From Camillea tinctor (Eukaryota; Ascomycota; Sordariomycetes; Xylariales; Xylariaceae), in assembly GCA_022578605.1 (NCBI GenBank), contig MU394160.1, forward strand, positions 1 to 64,000: DNA of 64,000 nt, read 5' to 3'. Both the position numbers and the translations under genes were made by a program. Below are positions 47,984 to 58,517 of the stretch, one piece after another (position 1 is the stretch's first letter; each line of letters starts with the position of its first letter). Under the pieces are notes generated by a model. It saw only the letters and a list, made by a program, of their open reading frames with translations, was not told the origin of the DNA and ran no database searches.

Positions 47984-48730
47984 ATGCGGTCCCCATCCTT
48001 CTCCGTCCTCGCCCTCGCGGGCCTCATCGCCACCTCCACCGCCAAAATCCCCTTCGTCGCGACCTCCGACGTAATCCCCCTTGACTCCTCCTCCTCTTCC
48101 GCATCTACCAGCTCCTCCGCGGTCGCCAACGCCGCGACCGCCGTCTCCGCCGGCGTAGCCGCCATCCCCATCACGCCGAAGCGCTCCCCGCGGGTGAGCA
48201 TGGCCTCGCGGCGGCAAGCCAACGGCGGGGGACTCTGCACGGTGATCGGATCGACCGCGCTGCCGGCCGAAGTCGAGACGGTAGCGGAGTCGCTCGCGAA
48301 CAGCATCACATGCTCGAGCGCAACAACGATCGCCAACGTGCCGGACGCAACGTCGGGGTCGACGAGCTTCTCGGACGTGGACTTCAGCACGGACGCGCAG
48401 AAGCGCAGCCCTCTGCAGTTCGCGCTGGACGAGTTCGCGACGGACGCGGGCAGCCTGGCGGACACCGACCTGCAGGACTTCCAGGACAAGCTGAACGTGT
48501 ACCTGGCGACGGAGGCGGGGATCCGCAGCGTGGGCGGCAGCCTCGCCATCAAGGTGCCCAAGTTCTTCCTCCAGATGCAGGTCAGCCGGATCCAGACGGC
48601 GCAGGGCAACCCGCCCGAGGCCGCGGGCCAGCAGGTCGACCACCTCCGCGACAAGGTGCTCAAGAACGCGGCGGGCGAGAGCAAGGCGCTGCTGGACCAG
48701 GTGACGAAGCTGGCGACTCAGGTCAGCTAA
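47984..48730 (+). CDS. Secreted protein with Ser/Ala-rich propeptide and three dibasic sites
   Basis: A single exon of 248 codons with extreme GC3 bias. The signal peptide (MRSPSFSVLALAGLIATSTA) is followed by a Ser/Thr/Ala-rich segment and dibasic sites at KR 66-67, RR 76-77 and KR 140-141 (DAQKRSP), all matching Kex2-type processing. Two cysteines (Cys85, Cys110) between the second and third site could form one disulphide. The C-terminal about 100 residues are a helical domain (LQFALDEFATDAGSLADTDL; LNVYLATEAGIRSVGG; LAIKVPKFFLQMQVSRIQTA) that resembles the conserved end of small secreted proteins in plant- and insect-associated ascomycetes. I cannot name a function. The TATA-like element about 40 bp upstream suggests strong regulated expression. 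Confidence 0.88.
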   Translation: MRSPSFSVLALAGLIATSTAKIPFVATSDVIPLDSSSSSASTSSSAVANAATAVSAGVAAIPITPKRSPRVSMASRRQANGGGLCTVIGSTALPAEVETVAESLANSITCSSATTIANVPDATSGSTSFSDVDFSTDAQKRSPLQFALDEFATDAGSLADTDLQDFQDKLNVYLATEAGIRSVGGSLAIKVPKFFLQMQVSRIQTAQGNPPEAAGQQVDHLRDKVLKNAAGESKALLDQVTKLATQVS

Positions 48731-49127
48731 GAGGTGCGCTCCGTTACATTAGACTGGGTATTATTATTGTCGAACCAGGATAGTTCAGGATCTATAAGCT
48801 TCGTTGGAAGGCTACCCTGAAGAAAGACAGAAAAGAAAAAGGGTGCTGATTCGTTAGCCGTGCGCAGTCATCGTCTGGTCTGAATTAGCTGTAGTGTATT
48901 TATTTTACTGTGCATATATAACCCAGATCCGAATTATTTTTTTTCACAAAAAATTCCCATATATGCTTCGTTCAAAAAAGTGATCCCATTAGAAGAGGAG
49001 TTGTGTTCTACTCAATTGCCCTTTTCATTGCCAATCCCATGTGTCCCGTCTAAAAACGCCTGTCTAATGCAGCTAAGGTCTACGTCTACCCGTACCAAGA
49101 AATGCTTTGTCCCAGTTCGATTCGAGT
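48731..49127. other. Spacer between convergent genes
   Basis: The shared 3' flank of the secreted-protein gene and the UbiB-family gene. A run of T near 48937-48944 and the A-rich stretch beside it may serve 3' end formation. Confidence 0.45.
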
Positions 49128-51364
49128 TTATACGTTTGGCGACAGCAAATCGTATTTGACGCATCTCTCAACCTATATTATCAGTAAATCATCAGCCTCA
49201 CGCTCTCAACTGTAGTATAAAAGCCGCAGAGGGTGGAGTTATCAAAACTTACGTCCTCAATACTGGCTTGCATGAACCTCCTCGCCTCTAACCCAGCCCA
49301 AACAAAGAACATGGAGAAATCACCTCCTTTCATCATCTTGGCCCCACTCTGAGCACCCAGCTGTCTGAGGATCGGCAGGGAGCTGCTCAGAAGATCTACG
49401 TTGGGATCGAGACTCCGGCCGATACCTTCAAGCAACAAGATACTGATCACGACATTCACAAAATCGCCTTCTAGTCTTACATGGTGCCCTCTTACCATGT
49501 TTAGGACCTGCTGCAGAATGTCCCCAATCTTGACATTGCCGAGCGCCAAGGTACGGCTCTTGACGCTGAGTACAAGATGTTGCATCTTCAAGGCGAATAT
49601 TTCCTCATCAATGACTGCTTCCGGTTGGCGGCAGCGTTCGCACATGAGGTGACCGGCCTTGTACCCATCAAACTCGGCGACGGCCCGGAAGAGATCAAGA
49701 AAGTTACGACGGTTAGTAGCATTCAGTTCCGTAACTAATCCCGTATCGATGAAGATCAGTTGCGGTCGGTAGCCCTCGGCATCGATCTTCTTTAATTCTG
49801 CCTCCCATAGTTCGAGATCCTTCTTCTTGCGGTAGGGCCGTAGACGAGCCAAGACTTGCTCCGTGACATCGGTTTGTTCGTGAGCTTGGTCGTGGAGCTG
49901 TAGCTCGTCGCTTACCGAGCGCCGGCGGAGGTGGAGATCGGGCTGCTGAGTCTGGTAGAAGCGAACCATTATATTCCCAGGGTGCAGGTCAGCATGCACA
50001 AAATTGTCTATGAGCAACATGCGCAGGAATGCGTCTAGTCCTTCTTGGGCAATGTCTCGCTGGAATACGCCACCCCCATTCTCCAGGAAGTCTGCTAGCG
50101 GCATGCCCTGGGCGAATTCTTCTATCAGGACCTCTCGGGTGGTAAATTCGAGGTAAGGAAATGGAAACCAGGCTGTAGCACGATGTCTGAAATTCCGGCG
50201 GAACTTGGCTAGATTAGCGGCTTCAATGCGAAGATCCAGCTGCAGCTTCATCATCTCCCCAAATTGTGCTACCTCGTCAGGCAGAGACAGCCATTCGATA
50301 GTGGGTATCATGTTGAGTGTGGAGGCGAAGAAACTCATGATACGCAGATCTCGCCGGACTATACGCTCGACTCGAGGGTGCAAGACTTTGACAGCAACGT
50401 AGGAAGAGGGGACTCGTTTCGGCATGCTTTTCAGCACTGTGTCTACATTACGGCGGACGTTCCGTCGAATATTAGGCGTGTCGGTTACATCGACGTCGTC
50501 CGGTACGGTGAGGTCGGGCTTCAGTTTCGCGCGATATACTTGGGCAATGGCCCCAACGCCCATGGGGGTTTCTTCAAACTCGTCGAATATATCCTCAAAG
50601 TCCCGCCCATCGAAGGCGGCTTCGACTATTCGCTTCGTCGCGTGTATCGAGTGAGCGGGAGCATGGGAGTGGAGTTTGGACATTATATCGCACATCTCCG
50701 TAGGGAAGATGTCCGTCCTTGACGCTGCCCATTGACCCAGCTGACGAGCGATTGGGTACGAGTAAGCCTAAGCTTGAGCCTAGAAGAATCATACAAGCTG
50801 TCTTACCTTGATGAATGCAGGACCCGCAGTCTCCATGCTCGAGACCAAAAAGTTGTACCACCATAAAGTGCCAGACCTCTCATTGTCGCGGTCTCGCTGA
50901 CGGCGACCAAGCCAAATCGCGGGGACGGTCAAGATGACTGGAACGAATATAAGGAACAAGTGACAGAACCTGATTCCGGTGCTTAGGGGCTCCCACAGAT
51001 ACAGATCTAGGTATACTATTACGGTGTTCTTGAGGCGTGAAAAGCCCCCAGTGTTGGGATCTACCGACTTTTTCAGCTCGTCGCGCGATGCTTGCAGCAT
51101 GCGCTCCTCCGCCGTGAGTTCGGTGCCTCCATCGTCCTTCTCGGAGAGCTTGACGAAGGCAGCTGTTCCTAGCGCACCACCGGCAGCAGCTTTCAGTAGG
51201 GTATTCTGGAGTCTATGGGTATAGGTCCGTGATCTATGTCTGGAGAGTCTTGCAGGGGTGCTCGGAGCGAGTCGGGGAGCGAGTCGGGGAGCAAGTCGAG
51301 CTATAGGGGAGAAGAGGCATCGTTGCGCGCATAACCGGCCAAGCGCGTGAGTGGCCGGTCTCAT
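49128..51364 (-). CDS. CQD1: Mitochondrial ABC1/UbiB-family kinase-like protein (Cqd1/ADCK2 type)
   Basis: Exons are 51364-50807, 50740-49253 and 49172-49128; introns are 66 nt (GTAAGA...CAG) and 80 nt (GTAAGT...TAG), both phase 0. The product is 696 residues. The Arg-rich, acid-free N-terminus with RLAP repeated three times (residues 23-34) is a mitochondrial presequence, and a hydrophobic helix lies at about 132-152. The UbiB signature KxGQ (KLGQ, 186-189) spans the first exon junction. The kinase-like fold shows VAVKV (Lys304), HADLHPGN (435-442) and IDTGL (517-521). In yeast, the homologous inner-membrane protein facing the intermembrane space affects coenzyme Q and phospholipid distribution; ADCK2 is the animal counterpart. 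Reading through the last donor would instead end the protein at 49181; the spliced C-terminus (VERCVKYDLLSPNV) looks more natural. It shares a 661-bp divergent promoter with cytochrome c heme lyase. Confidence 0.9.
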
Positions 51365-52025
51365 TTCTTCGGGGGGCAATTCAGTATCGTGGGTTTATAT
51401 CTTTGGGGTTTTCATAATTATAGACATCCTCCGGTATGCGCAGGGTTTGGATGGTTATAGTTGTAGTTGTTGGTTTAGTTCACAGTTGTTGTAGTAAGGA
51501 TGGAGAATCACGGTCAAGGGGTCAAAGGATGACGGCCGATTAGATCACCTAGCATCGCTCGGTGTAACTCGGCGTGGGAGTGACGTAGATTACTTCTTAG
51601 ATAACATCTGAAAATGCTTATCCGTCGGTACATTCCCGGCTGAACATGTGTGAGACCTACTTCGCCAATCAGATACCATCTAAACTTATGTAACTGCGAA
51701 GTATCAAGATACGCTAGAAAGTACGCTAGTGTGGTGGTACCTAAAATCATCCCCTCCGCTTTCTCTGCCAGTCCCCAAATTTAGGCTTTGCCACTGCCCA
51801 TCAATGCGATAATAAAATACAATAGCACCTAAGATAAAAGAATTAAAAAAAATAATTAGTTCGACATATTCTTTTTTTTTGCGATAGCTTCGTCTCACTT
51901 ACACCTAGACTTATACCAAACACAACCTATAACCTATATCCTGTCAAGCTGTTTGTCTATCTATTGAACTATTTTTATACCATTTTCTATTCTAGTCTGG
52001 TCTTATTTTTCTACCATATTTCATC
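51365..52025. promoter_or_regulatory. Divergent promoter between two mitochondrial-protein genes
   Basis: 661 bp separate the start codons of the UbiB-family gene (minus) and the heme lyase gene (plus). The DNA is AT-rich in the middle, with T-rich leaders toward the plus-strand gene. No specific binding site (for example CCAAT) is clear enough to call. The head-to-head arrangement suggests possible shared regulation. Confidence 0.45.
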
Positions 52026-53132
52026 ATGGGTTGGTTTTGGTCCGACGGTCCTGCGACGAATGCCCAGAGTCGACCTCATTTAACCCATCACACGTACATT
52101 GTCCAAGATGTTTCTGCCACGCCACCTGTAAGCTATCCACTTGCTGTTGCCGTTACTAATTATAACGATACTATCCAATCTGAAACTAATCAACGCCGTC
52201 CTATGGATAGCCAGCATGTCCTATGCACAAGAGGACCGCCGAGAACACGACCCCTCCTTCGAGCTGCCCCGTGAAGCCGAATGCCTCGACACCCCCCGCT
52301 TGTCCCATACCCCACGAACCCGAAGAGAAGTCGGCCTTCTCTAAACTCAACCCCCTAAACTACATGTTCCGCGACCTATCCCAGGCGAGAGCACCGAACC
52401 AGACCTATGCTCTCCCCACCTCCCGAGAGCCCTCCACCATCCCGAGAGGCGATGGCGACGGGAACTGGGAGTACCCCTCGCCCCAGCAGATGTATAATGC
52501 CCTCCTGCGCAAGGGCTACGACGACACCGATGTTACCGCCGTCGAGAGCATGGTCAGTGTGCACAACTTCCTGAACGAGGGTGCTTGGGCCGAGATCATG
52601 GAGTGGGAGAAGCGCTTCGCCGGCGGTATCTACAAGGGGTGGCGCAAGTGCAGCCGCGGCGAGAATAACTTCGACGATGCAGTGAGGAAGTACGGCTACG
52701 AGAAGGAGGTGGAGGACTTGAGCCCCAGCCTGGTGAGATTCCAGGGCCGGCCCCAGGACATGACACCGAAAGCTGCCATGATCCAGGTCATGGGCTGGTT
52801 ATATCCTTCGGCGTTTGGGTAAGCGTGGCGTATGCAGAGCTGACAATTCGAGATATATGCTAATAGCGTGTAGTACCGAACCACCTTTCGACCGGCACGA
52901 CTGGTATGTCTCACGCGAGGCCAACGGCGATAGGAAAGAAGTCCGCTACATCATCGATTACTACTCGGGCCCGCCCGAGCCCACTGGAGAGCCCGTGTTC
53001 TACCTTGACGTTCGACCGGCCTGTACTCCTATGGGCGCCGTCGAGCGAGCGGTTCGCTGGGGATCTGATGTCTGGTGGAGGGCCTCTGGTGGTGATGCCC
53101 GAGAGCAATCGAAACAGGAAAAAGCAAAATAA
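52026..53132 (+). CDS. CYC3: Cytochrome c heme lyase (holocytochrome c synthase)
   Basis: The enzyme attaches heme covalently to apocytochrome c in the mitochondrial intermembrane space. Exons are 52026-52127, 52211-52818 and 52874-53132 (introns 83 and 55 nt; phases 0 and 2), giving 322 residues. The N-terminus MGWFWSDGP and three heme-binding CP motifs (Cys37, Cys53, Cys65) match filamentous-fungal members, where the family is known as cyt-2 in Neurospora. The core holds [31 protein letters not shown] with His152 as the probable heme-ligand histidine, LTPKA-like MTPKAAM, and the DRHDW motif at 243-247 followed by [13 protein letters not shown] and FYLDVRPA. There is no cleavable presequence, as expected for this family. 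A cytochrome c1-specific paralogue is the alternative, but the N-terminus favours the cytochrome c enzyme. Confidence 0.92.
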
Positions 53133-56103
53133 GAAGGCCGATGCAGACGAAACTACATCGCAGATATAATCAAAAAGGAAAAAAAGAAAAGAAAAAGAAC
53201 CAGATGGTTGTTCTATGATGACCGGCGTAAAACAAAGGGAGCCATGGAGTTCGGGTTCACCTAGGGTGGTGTATCAATAAAATAAATCATACCAACGGGG
53301 AGGGAGGGTTAGGTGGGATTAGGTGGTTGTTTGCATGTCATCCTCCTCCCCTCTCTCCCCCTTTTCATGGGTGCTAGCACCCTTTGCTCAGAATGCATCA
53401 CGACTCCTCGATTTTTTTTATATGAACTATATACCTATGATTAATCCTGTATATATATAGTATTGCATCTATTCTCTGCGCCGTCCACTTACCGATGGAT
53501 ACTCTAACCCAGAGTGGGACGGCGTCGACATCGTGAGATCGTCTAAAGTCAGAGTAACGGTGCCCTCCGGGTAGCCAACCCCTCCATCTATCTATCTATC
53601 TTTCTTTCTAAGTCAAGCTTCAAATTCAATGACCCAACGCCTAGAACCCATCGTGGATCCCTCACCTTCCCTTCCCTTGTATATAGCGTACATGAGTGGG
53701 GAGTGTGGAGGGATAAATGGTGCTAACGCTCAAAATTGGAATTCCTTGCATATACTTATCCTTACCGAAAGGTCAGATGAACCCAGAATTATTCTCCCAT
53801 CCGTGCGTTGCTCTGTCTCTCTCCTCTCTGTCGGTAAGTCCAGGGTCTTGGGAATTGGGCGTCGTCGTCCTTTCATCGTCAGCCGACTTTTTTCTTCTTG
53901 GATTTGCTTATCATGATCCCGAGGGAAAGGTTCGTTCGGGCTTAGTTGGTAATTCCTTTTTAATGTTGACGTTTCGCGGTTTATAAATTGACTTATACGT
54001 CGTGTCAGCGCTGACTTACCTTTTCCTCGTAATTACTTACTTACTTACATAGATAGGTTCATTACCCATGCTTCATCCCTCAGCTGCTGGCGCCATAGCG
54101 GTATGACTAGCCCTGACGTCAATGCATCCCACCGATAGCGCTTCGTGAATACATAATGTTGCAATGCGTAGTTTTTCAATTCACTCGAGCCGGGGTTCTG
54201 GTGAATATCTTGGTCAAGTGTGCTAGTGTAATAGGAACATGCTGTATAAGAGATAACCGCGTGAGCCAAGTACTGACTATAAGCCGGAAAATTAAAAAGA
54301 CTCTTGTCAGCATGTTAGCTATCAAGACCGAGACAGAGACGAAAAGAGGAATAGTTGGTCATGGGTTTGTGTTCTGAGGGGAGGGGATCACAAGGCCAGT
54401 CCAGCCCGGTCCGGGTCGATCTCATCCTTCGAAGAATTTCCAGATTGGCGTCTCTGGTAATACAATTTAATATATTTTTCTTTCCCACGGCCGTCCGGAA
54501 AACGTGTCCAATTCACCAAATTTCGGCAAATATGTGAATATTGTCATAAGCCCTTCTCTCCCCTCCTCCCCCACCAACCCAACTGGACAGATTGAAAAGA
54601 GAGAGAGAGACCAGAAAAAAATATTTAATAGGCACAGATTTGCCACCATCACCAACTTACCACCACCATGAGAGATATAAACTTGATTCTACATCGCCTT
54701 TACCGCTCTCGCTCGAACTAGACTTACTTAACCTTGTCGACCTAATCCACCATACCGAACCATACCTTGCCTTGCCTTACCTTGCCTTACCTCCATTCTT
54801 TTTCATACGTACATACGCACTTACATACATACATATAACCCTGGCCCGGGCATCTGATCTTCAAAAGCTAACCTCTACACCCCCGGCCCTGCTGAAGTTC
54901 TTTTTTTTTCTTAGTCTACCCAGAGTTGCAGTAGGTTGGGTAGAGATTATCGACCATCGAATTTTTTACACTACATACCTAGTTAGCTAGTTAGGGATCC
55001 GGGGGGGCACTTATACACAATTCGGCCTAGAACGAGGATTTTTACCTGGGTTATCTATTTCTCTCTCTATCTCCTTTTCTTTTGTTTCCTAGGGAATTAA
55101 ACGGAAAACAAAACCTCCACGCCTCTTTTTTTATCAACCTCCCCTCATCCCAGCCCAATATTACTCTAGACCCCCCCCCTCTCTGTGTAAGTGCAGTGGA
55201 GGAGGTAGGCCGCTTCAGAAGGGCTGGTGGGTAAGAAGGGTATTGGAGGGGTTGGACGATCGAGAGTCGAATTGACGCAAGTTGATTCGACTTGAATGCA
55301 CAGAAGTGGTGTGTATATGTGATGTGCTGCCGGGTTGCATGTTGGTGAGCGATCCATAGTAAAGAGGTTAGTTTCCTCTTGGTTTTTTTTTTACTTATTC
55401 TTTTTTTATTTGGTCTATCTTTGTTTCCACCGCCCTTTCTCTCTCCGGGTTACCTATCTCCAACCGTTGGGTTATTCTTCTTCTGCTTCTGCAGTTTTAT
55501 AATATCTACCTTTCGCCCTCTCACTTCTCTTCCTAGTCTCTTTTTCTCTTTTTTTCTCTTTACATCTTTTTCCAAATCTTCTCTCTTTGGATATCGTTCT
55601 GTTTTATATTTACTCATTTATTTATTGGGGTCTGACGTATGTTAATGGGGAACTTGGGTTTATCCTTCTCTAGTTAACTTAGACTTAGGACTTTCCCATC
55701 TGTTCCACTACCAACCCCCACCAGAAACTTATATACATCATACAACAAATCATCACTACCTACCTAACCTAGTATATACTTACTAGGTAGTTTATATGCT
55801 ACGAACCCTGCGGCTCAATACGAACGATTTAGTTTCATAGAAACAAAATCGAGAACCCGCAATTTACTACTATATTTTTCACAAAGAGAAGAAAGAAAAA
55901 AGAGAGAGAGAAAAGGACATACATAACATCCCACTGCTTATTCCCCTCCTTCCTCCATACTTTCTTCTATCTTAGTCCCCCTCCACCCCACAGCAACGCA
56001 CATACCTCACCGCCACTACTAAGAAAACTCTTGGCGGTTCAAGGGATAAGAAGCAGAGAAAAAAAATAAAAGGGAAAAGAAATAGACTTAGAGAAAAAAG
56101 AAA
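53133..56103. other. 3-kb intergenic region, pyrimidine-rich
   Basis: After the heme lyase 3' flank come a (TCTA)n/(CTTT) tract (about 53584-53610), CCTTGCCTTACC repeats (about 54765-54792) and long C/T runs. This looks like an extended promoter and leader for the 56104 gene, which ends in an A-rich purine leader. Open frames here are Phe/Leu/Ser-rich products of low-complexity DNA and are not called. Confidence 0.5.
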
Positions 56104-56304
56104 ATGGATAACCTAACCTACCGGATCGGTGGCTACGAAGTGACCCTCGTGGACGGACTCTGGATCGGTCTCGTGGCCCTCGAGGCCCTTATGATCACCG
56201 GCGCTCTGGGACGGAGGGCATACAAAGCCATTGGCAACTCGAGACAGCATGTGAGGGCTGAGTCCCCCACCGTGGCCTACAACAATATGCAATACTACAA
56301 CTAG
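56104..56304 (+). CDS. 66-residue membrane microprotein
   Basis: ATG in a good fungal context (AAGAAAATGGAT) after a purine-rich leader. Codon choice is strongly C/G at third positions, in sharp contrast to the surrounding DNA, which is the main reason to accept so short a gene. The protein begins MDNLTYRIGGYEVTLVDGLW, has one hydrophobic segment (LWIGLVALEALMITGAL, about residues 19-35), a basic stretch GRRAYKAIGNSRQH and ends MQYYN. A single-pass or membrane-anchored small protein is likely. I do not recognise a family. The gene stands alone with about 3 kb of promoter-like DNA upstream. Confidence 0.72.
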   Translation: MDNLTYRIGGYEVTLVDGLWIGLVALEALMITGALGRRAYKAIGNSRQHVRAESPTVAYNNMQYYN

Positions 56305-57225
56305 TCATTTACCAAACACCAAACTTACCCTACCCAACATACCGATTCTATCTCTATCTGAGAGAATAAGATACACGGAATTAGGTGTTGGTAGTACTAC
56401 AATACATAACGGGAAAAGAGCGAGAGAGGGAGAAAACCACTACAATCCAGTGGATTTCGGAGAGACAAGCAAAAAATACCCCCCGGAGTTGTGTTGTCTG
56501 TCTTAAACATCAAATCATCTCATGACCTACGAAAGAACGAACGATCAAACGACCAACGAATGAGCGACATGGACTCTTGCTTTCTATTTTTATCATTTCT
56601 ACTTCCAGAAAACAGTTAGGATAGATACCCTTTCTGTTTTATTATCCTTTTTGCATTCAACGTTTTCGGGGGGTTTCAAAGCATCGGAAATGCGTTTAGT
56701 TCATTAGGAATAGGAACACAGGCGTTGTATACTGGGGTCGGGTCATCATTGCATGTTGCATTTGTTTCTTATTCTTAGCCGCTGCACCTGCAATTGATTA
56801 GCTGGTGAGAGCATTGGACGGAGAGGCAAGGCGGATTGGAAATCAGCGATAATTGGCCAAGGGGGTGGAAAACCCAATCAAGGGTCTTTGTATATGCGAT
56901 GATTACTTAGTTTACCTACCTTCCAGTGCTCGTGGTGTTGTCTCTAGCTTACAGCATCACTTCAGCGGCACATTTTATTATCTTGCCTTCTTGGCAAGTA
57001 TATAGGGGAGACATAACATTAGGTTATGAGAAATAAGAGAAAAGTAACAGTTATCACGATGCATCTCATAGGATTTGTGCCACTTGAACTTGGACCTATG
57101 AGAGAGTATTCGAGCATGGACCAAAAAAATAATTATTGGAAGATATTGTCTTGGCCTACAAAAGTATCACTCAATGTAGTTTGTGAAAACCTGAAGAAAA
57201 ACGAAATGCAAAAAATGATGTTCGT
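56305..57225. other. Spacer before the tRNA gene
   Basis: The 3' flank of the microprotein gene, then moderately AT-rich DNA. Nothing recognised. An inverted pair CTTGCC/GGCAAG near 56983-56997 forms a short hairpin. Confidence 0.4.
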
Positions 57226-57313
57226 TGGACATTCTGGGAATTGAACCCAGGACCCTTTGCAAGCACTGTTCAGAAGATGCGAAGCAAATATCATACCCCT
57301 AGACCAAATGCCC
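57226..57313 (-). tRNA. tRNA-Ala(CGC) with a 16-nt intron
   Basis: The cloverleaf folds completely: acceptor GGGCATT/AATGTCC with discriminator A at 57226, D-arm with AGGGGTATGA, anticodon stem TTTGC/GCAAA, five-base variable loop and T-arm CTGGG-TTCAATT-CCCAG. The third acceptor pair is G3:U70, the main identity element of alanine tRNA. The anticodon is CGC at 57281-57279, with A37 at 57278. A 16-nt intron (57277-57262) sits after position 37, the standard place for eukaryotic tRNA introns. Alanine is therefore supported by both the anticodon and the G3:U70 pair. Confidence 0.93.
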
Positions 57314-58517
57314 GGACGATGTAGGACTCTAAACTAAATAGTACTATAAACCCTAGATCAGCAAGCCCTACAGCAAGCAGACAAAGGTCTCACCCCTACA
57401 TTACCACTTACTAAAATAGGTCGTCCGTAAGTTTATCTAAGCCAATGAGGTGTAAGCGCAAGAGGAAGAGAATCGCTACATGTGAACATCGGCCACTAAG
57501 TATCATGTAACTCTTTGACAATGAATTCCTGCGGTAGGCTCATCTATAGAGATTTTTTACTCATTGGGTAGAAAATGTTGTGCAGAAATTTTGGTCAGTT
57601 ATGAAGGTCGGTATGACGTGCATCGACTTATACGAGACATGTACCTACCAATGACGAGGGCCTTAAGACAATAGGGGTATGGAGGGAGGAATAATGATTT
57701 ACACATATGATGCGAGTAAACGCCGGTAACCCGCATTGATCCATTCGAAGCTCAAGTATCCCGGTGCATGCACGTTGCCTAAGGTATGCAATCTGCCGAC
57801 GCGTGGGTGTAGAGTTCGATCTCATGTACGGAGTAGCTAGGGTTGCGTTTACGCACGTAGTAACAACGCCTTTGTAGGTTTCAGGGGTTTTACATGCGGC
57901 ATGCCTAGGTACATGGAGGAAGGGTGCATAGCCTATATTGGTGTAATAATCTATGGTGCAATAGGTATCATTCAGTACTTAGAAGGGATACCTGGACTCA
58001 ATAGAGACAACTTAAACAAATAAGAAGGGCATCATTTCTTCATTTTAACTTATCAGATCAGTTTCCTTGCAGGAAAATGAAGCCCTAGGTAAGACGTGCA
58101 ATCATGAAAATGCTACGAGCAACCCATACGAGGCAGTAGGTTGTAAGACAGACATTGCGATCTCTGTTATGCTTGTGAATACTACAAAGAAAGGCCTACA
58201 GCTCAAAAAGGCGTCTGGGAAGCTAAACATGGGCCTTCTTTTTCTTTTTTCAACCCTACATCTTCAGATATCTTCAAAACAAATTTGTACTCCACCAGTC
58301 CCCAAACCTCGTAGCCGTCGTGTTATAGTACTTGCTACCGATAAGCCAGACACTTCACAACTCGTCGTGAGTACCTCCGGCCTTTCCCCCAGTCTCGGTA
58401 GACTTCCCATTGGTGGTCCTATATCTTAAATTAGCTCAGGAGCCCTTACCATATTCTCCCTCTATCGAAACATCTAGCAAGAGGAACAAATAAGAAAGAG
58501 AGGGGAAGAGCAAAGAC
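57314..58517. other. Spacer, no gene seen
   Basis: AT-leaning DNA between the tRNA and the 3' end of the amidohydrolase gene. A plus-strand open frame of 120 codons (58067-58429) has no coding bias or domain and is not called. Confidence 0.45.

Noticed and set aside
48310..48783. 157-codon frame overlapping the secreted-protein gene
   Set aside because: It is the +1 frame of a GC-extreme coding sequence (Arg/Gly/Ala-rich) and has no independent evidence.
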